Source of the DNA: Polydactylus sextarius
Lineage: Eukaryota; Chordata; Actinopteri; Polynemidae
NCBI GenBank assembly: GCA_016801845.1
Contig: CM028909.1
Coordinates: 14,621,313 to 14,685,312 of the forward strand
Length of the DNA: 64,000 bases
Reading direction: 5' to 3'
The notes beneath the pieces are model-generated. The model saw nothing but the letters and a program-made list of their open reading frames with translations, made no database searches and had not been told where the DNA came from. The number at the start of each line of letters is the position of its first letter. Position 1 is the stretch's first letter. Below, piece after piece: positions 60,198 to 64,000 of this stretch. The position numbers were made by a program, and so were the translations under genes.

Positions 60198-63100
60198 GCG
60201 CGGTCAAGTTGGAGAACCTGGAGAGGTTTTGATGGAGCAAGAGCGCCACCCAGCGACCGTCCGAGGGTTAGAACAGCAGGCCCACACCAGGAGGAACAAA
60301 GGACGTGCTCCCACACCAGGCATTTTAAGGCACTTTACTACGTGGCTTTGAGAATTTTAATTCTGATTAAGTTCAGAACTTCTGATATGAGAAGAAACCC
60401 GATCTATTCCAACGTTTGATTTCTTTTTGTCGACCTGACGCCAGTGACGTGGAAATGAAGCTTTGGAGGATTTGTCATAAGACAGAGTTCATTTTGAGTC
60501 AGTTTTTTTTTTTTCTGTTTGTTTTCACCGATTTGCTTTGTTGTTGCCACCGATTTAGCAAGGTAAGCTGTACGTAGGCGTGTCACCTAAAAGAAAATCC
60601 AAACAGACACGAGAACTTCTTTTATGATTCTTTAAAAAAAACTTTAATAATAAGTTAGTGTATACTAGCTTTAAATCACTGACGTTGTATATAATCATAG
60701 CCTTGAAATCAAATGATCGCTTTTGTATTTGACCTGCTCATTGATATTGTCTTACATCTTTCTAGCTAAATCCTCCTGACATCCTTTTCTACAATTAAAA
60801 AAACACTCTGCATGCACCAGTTAAAGACACCCTACACTGCGGCCTGCTCCTTTATTTCGACCGGCAGATTATTTAATTTAATTTCTCTCCTTGTTACTTT
60901 TATTATACACCGACAGAAAAGAAGGGATCAGGACTCATTAAAGAACAAATACACCGGACGTTATTAGTCTATTAATTACCTTTAACTAAATTGGATCACC
61001 TTGTGAAGCTGCACTTGGCTATTTAATTGGCTCTCTTCTTTTTTTTAAGTCTACAAAATGTTAACTAGAGGGTCGAATTTGTTCGCCAGTGCATAGTGGG
61101 CCTATAAGGATATTTATTATTGTGGTGTAAAAGGAAACTAAACCCATAGGAGCCCGCACAGGACTACGTTAAGATTAAGTGTTCTGTGACTCTCCCTCTC
61201 TCTCTCTGTTTGTGTGTGTTTTCTTTTTCTTTGTTTTGCTTTTATTTGAATTTTTTATTACTATAAACACACCTCACAGTCTAATGAATAATTCACGAGA
61301 TACCTGAGCTACTGTTACACACTATATAGTATTATTTTCAGGGTGGTTCTTGTTTCACGTGTGATTTCAATATGTTATAGATGAATTAACATCCTTACTG
61401 GCATTTTTTTTGTCTTGATGCTACTAAGCTATGCTCCATCATGGAAATGAATGCGGGTTTTTCACGTGTATATATTTTTTTAATGTTCTTTAATGTTGTC
61501 TGATTTTTTTTTTCAGACTATTCACGTGTCAAAATTTGCGCAAATGTTTTAAATTACAATAACTCCAATTTAAACTACAGTAAAACGTATAATTCTTATA
61601 AATAGGTAAAAGTTATATATATATACATATTTCTTAGAAATAGAACACGTTGGGTGACAACAACACAAATAATAAATACTGCGCTGCGGCCGAAAACCAG
61701 ACAATAATATTTGTACCATAGCGTATTATTGCAAAACGTAAATAGTCAATATGACACAACGTGTCGGCTACATTTGCTTAAGTTAATCAAACTGAAATGT
61801 AAAATGTAAGACAACCATCATTATTTTGGTGTCCATATATGATTATGTTGTTCGTTTGTTTTTGTCATCTGTGCGCATTAATACAATGAAGTTAGCTGCG
61901 TATACAAATAGTGCAATTACACTTAATTTCACATGTTGTGTTCATTATTATTATTATTATTCAGATAAGCCCAGTTGTCATTGTTTGGTGTGTTGTGGTA
62001 TTTGTGTACGTGTGAAGTCAGCACGTTATTGACACCAAACAAAACAAAAAGCCGCAGTTACACGAAAGAATACAAACTGTCCTCTTAACACTGCACTACA
62101 GCTCAAACTTCATGAAAGCAATATTCTGGCTGGAGCTTTACTGTCTAAACAATTCAATGTCCAGAATCAACCGCAGAGGGGTTTGATGCTAAATAAAGCG
62201 CATTAAGCTGAACGCTAGTTTATTTTAACATTTATATGTTCAAAATATAGAGTTTACATAAGATATTTAATATATTTCAGATGCGTAATTTATGGAATTA
62301 CGCAATAGCTTTAAAAATAGCTACATTGTTTTTTTGTTTTTTTTTTTTTTTCCTCATTGAAGATACACAAACGGAACATGCTGAAAAACGACGTAGGACT
62401 GACAAGACTCTGTCGCATCAGCATTTTTCTCTTTAAATAACTACAATATATCGCGTGACTGTATAAACTCAGCAACTTAACCATAAGATGTCTAGCAAAC
62501 GTAAAACTACTGAGACTATGTTGGCGTGCGTTTAACTAGTTGAAATCTTTAACCACAGCAATGAGCACGCGGACTCGCGTCTCCTGCAGTTTTGGTTTGC
62601 TCGCGACGTGCACGCGCCGGTCTGTCTGTATGTTCGTCTGTCTCTGTGTGTGTTCAGTTCAGAATCATTTTCAAAGGCAAGGGCAACATGTTATATCATT
62701 GTGCGTACTTTTGAACGTTTGTCTGCGTTTACGCACGAACCATGGCGTATGTCGACAAAACCTAAATCTCTTGCTTGTATTTTCCATGTAAGTGCAATAA
62801 ATATTCAAAAAATAATTAACAACCAGTGAGTGTCTTTGTGGTCGTTCCTTCATTCCCCAACATTATCCCACAGTTATGAGGAAAATGTGGCCTAACATAG
62901 CTGCACAGCACAGCATAGCCGCTGAGCGTTGATGTTGGACGAAAAACGTGCTTCTTCAGTGTTTTGGTGATTTTTTTCGCATTAATTGAAGACACACTGA
63001 AGAGAATCTTGGCTTCATGGAGCCTTTAGAAAACTCACAATATAAACTGACACTAACCAATGAGTTACAAGTTCTTTGCTGTTCCAAAAAAAAAAAAAAA

Positions 63101-64000
63101 AAAAAAAAGAGTTTAAAGAATTACTTTTTCATCCCAGAACAGGAAAATGCTGAAAAAAGAGGATTATTAATTTTCACAATCAATCTCTCTTTAACACACA
63201 CACACACACACACAGTGTGCTCCCATATAAGGATATATTAATAACCACACCTAATGTATAGTCTAACTTACATCACTGACACACACGGAAAGAAAAATTG
63301 CTTTATAGCACAGTCAACCCTTGCCTGCAGGCTACCTTCAACTCAGCCCAGCACAAAAACTCATGCACATAAAAAAGAAATTATACATGTGCAACGTCAC
63401 AAAGGGCACTGATCTCTAAATAATGCTTACATTTTACAAGAGATGCGGAGAACGCTGAGATGCCTCTAACCTGGTATATTACTTTCACATATTATAACCG
63501 GCAGTGCAGAATGATATGAACTATGATGCCATAGATGTGAAATTATGAGAGAATAACATGAAGTTGTGATGTCACAGTAGAATGAGGATTGGAGTGTTTG
63601 CAGGTGGGACCGTCAGTATCGTTACGTCACAGGCTGAACAATGTGATTTTTTTCTTTAATAACGTCTCACAGTAACAATAGAGGTTGTGTTTTGACAGTT
63701 TGATAAAGGTGCTGTTGTAATTTCACATAAGAGCTGGGCAGTGAAACTCGCAGTCACCAGAAATGATGTTGTACACACATTATTACGACACAACATAGAA
63801 AGAAGCAAAAACGAAAAAACAAAATACTTTATATCTTAAATATATAAAACAGTAGATTTTGCATAAATTATTATTAGCCATGCATTTGTTTATATTGAGT
63901 ATTAAGAACTAAATATGGCTTTTTGAAAATGGAAACCTTTCTCTGAGCGTGTATATCCTTCTGCTTCTACAACAAATGCGCACACGGTGGCTGTTTGTTA
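60198..64000. other. Intergenic DNA upstream of hoxc10a
   Basis: No hoxc11a exon and no other gene is recognised in the last 3.8 kb. CACGTG occurs at 61356, 61463 and 61523 within 170 bp, but without CCAAT partners. A poly-A run is at 63087-63108 and a short CA run at 63196-63213. Confidence 0.45.

Noticed and set aside
60198..64000. hoxc11a or a HOTAIR-like RNA at the right edge
   Set aside because: No posterior Hox exon or recognisable RNA feature is present. hoxc11a presumably lies beyond the window.

Overview
This window is the middle and anterior part of a teleost HoxC cluster of the HoxCa type. All of its recognisable protein-coding genes are on the minus strand, so the 5'/posterior genes lie at high coordinates and the 3'/anterior genes at low coordinates. 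Six complete two-exon Hox genes can be read: hoxc10a (59977 to 56892), hoxc9a (48061 to 46207), hoxc8a (41696 to 39423), hoxc6a (27948 to 26820), hoxc5a (24985 to 23030) and hoxc4a (12714 to 11416). A seventh, Hox3-like first exon (1801 to 1459, hexapeptide IFPWM, phase-1 donor) is most likely hoxc3a, with its homeobox exon off the left edge. No group 7 gene lies between c6a and c8a. The AT-rich, microsatellite-dense DNA, short introns, intact c5/c6/c8 set and about 48 kb between c4a and c10a fit a ray-finned fish, probably a percomorph. The species cannot be fixed from the sequence.

Two conserved Hox-cluster microRNAs are present on the same strand. miR-10b lies at 15.6 kb, between c5a and c4a, and miR-196a at 55.1 kb, between c10a and c9a. 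Candidate targets are in the same window. There are two miR-196 seed sites downstream of hoxc8a, one seed site with extra 3' pairing just after the hoxc6a stop, and a miR-10 seed site downstream of hoxc4a.

The least expected layer is a set of exon-like, non-coding blocks with consensus splice sites upstream of several genes. For hoxc4a there is a distal first exon ending at 21017, a 41-nt internal exon at 17758 to 17718, and a good acceptor 6 nt before the start codon. The last intron of that model would contain miR-10b. A block ending at 33910 sits between c8a and c6a, where mammals have the leader exon shared by HOXC4, HOXC5 and HOXC6. Similar but weaker blocks end at 4280 (upstream of the Hox3-like exon) and 55749 (upstream of miR-196a). 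A CACGTG E-box paired with a CCAAT box recurs at the start of nearly every gene and at two of the distal blocks, suggesting shared promoter logic.

Other regulatory candidates are a DR5-type retinoic acid response element 3' of hoxc4a, a candidate hoxc8 early enhancer at 45.1 kb, two divergent CTCF-like motifs (19.2 and 33.3 kb), and paired TTTATGG/TTTATGAC sites including a perfect 12-bp inverted repeat at 37.1 kb. Microsatellites and homopolymers are frequent between genes. I recognise no transposon, tRNA, rRNA or CRISPR array.
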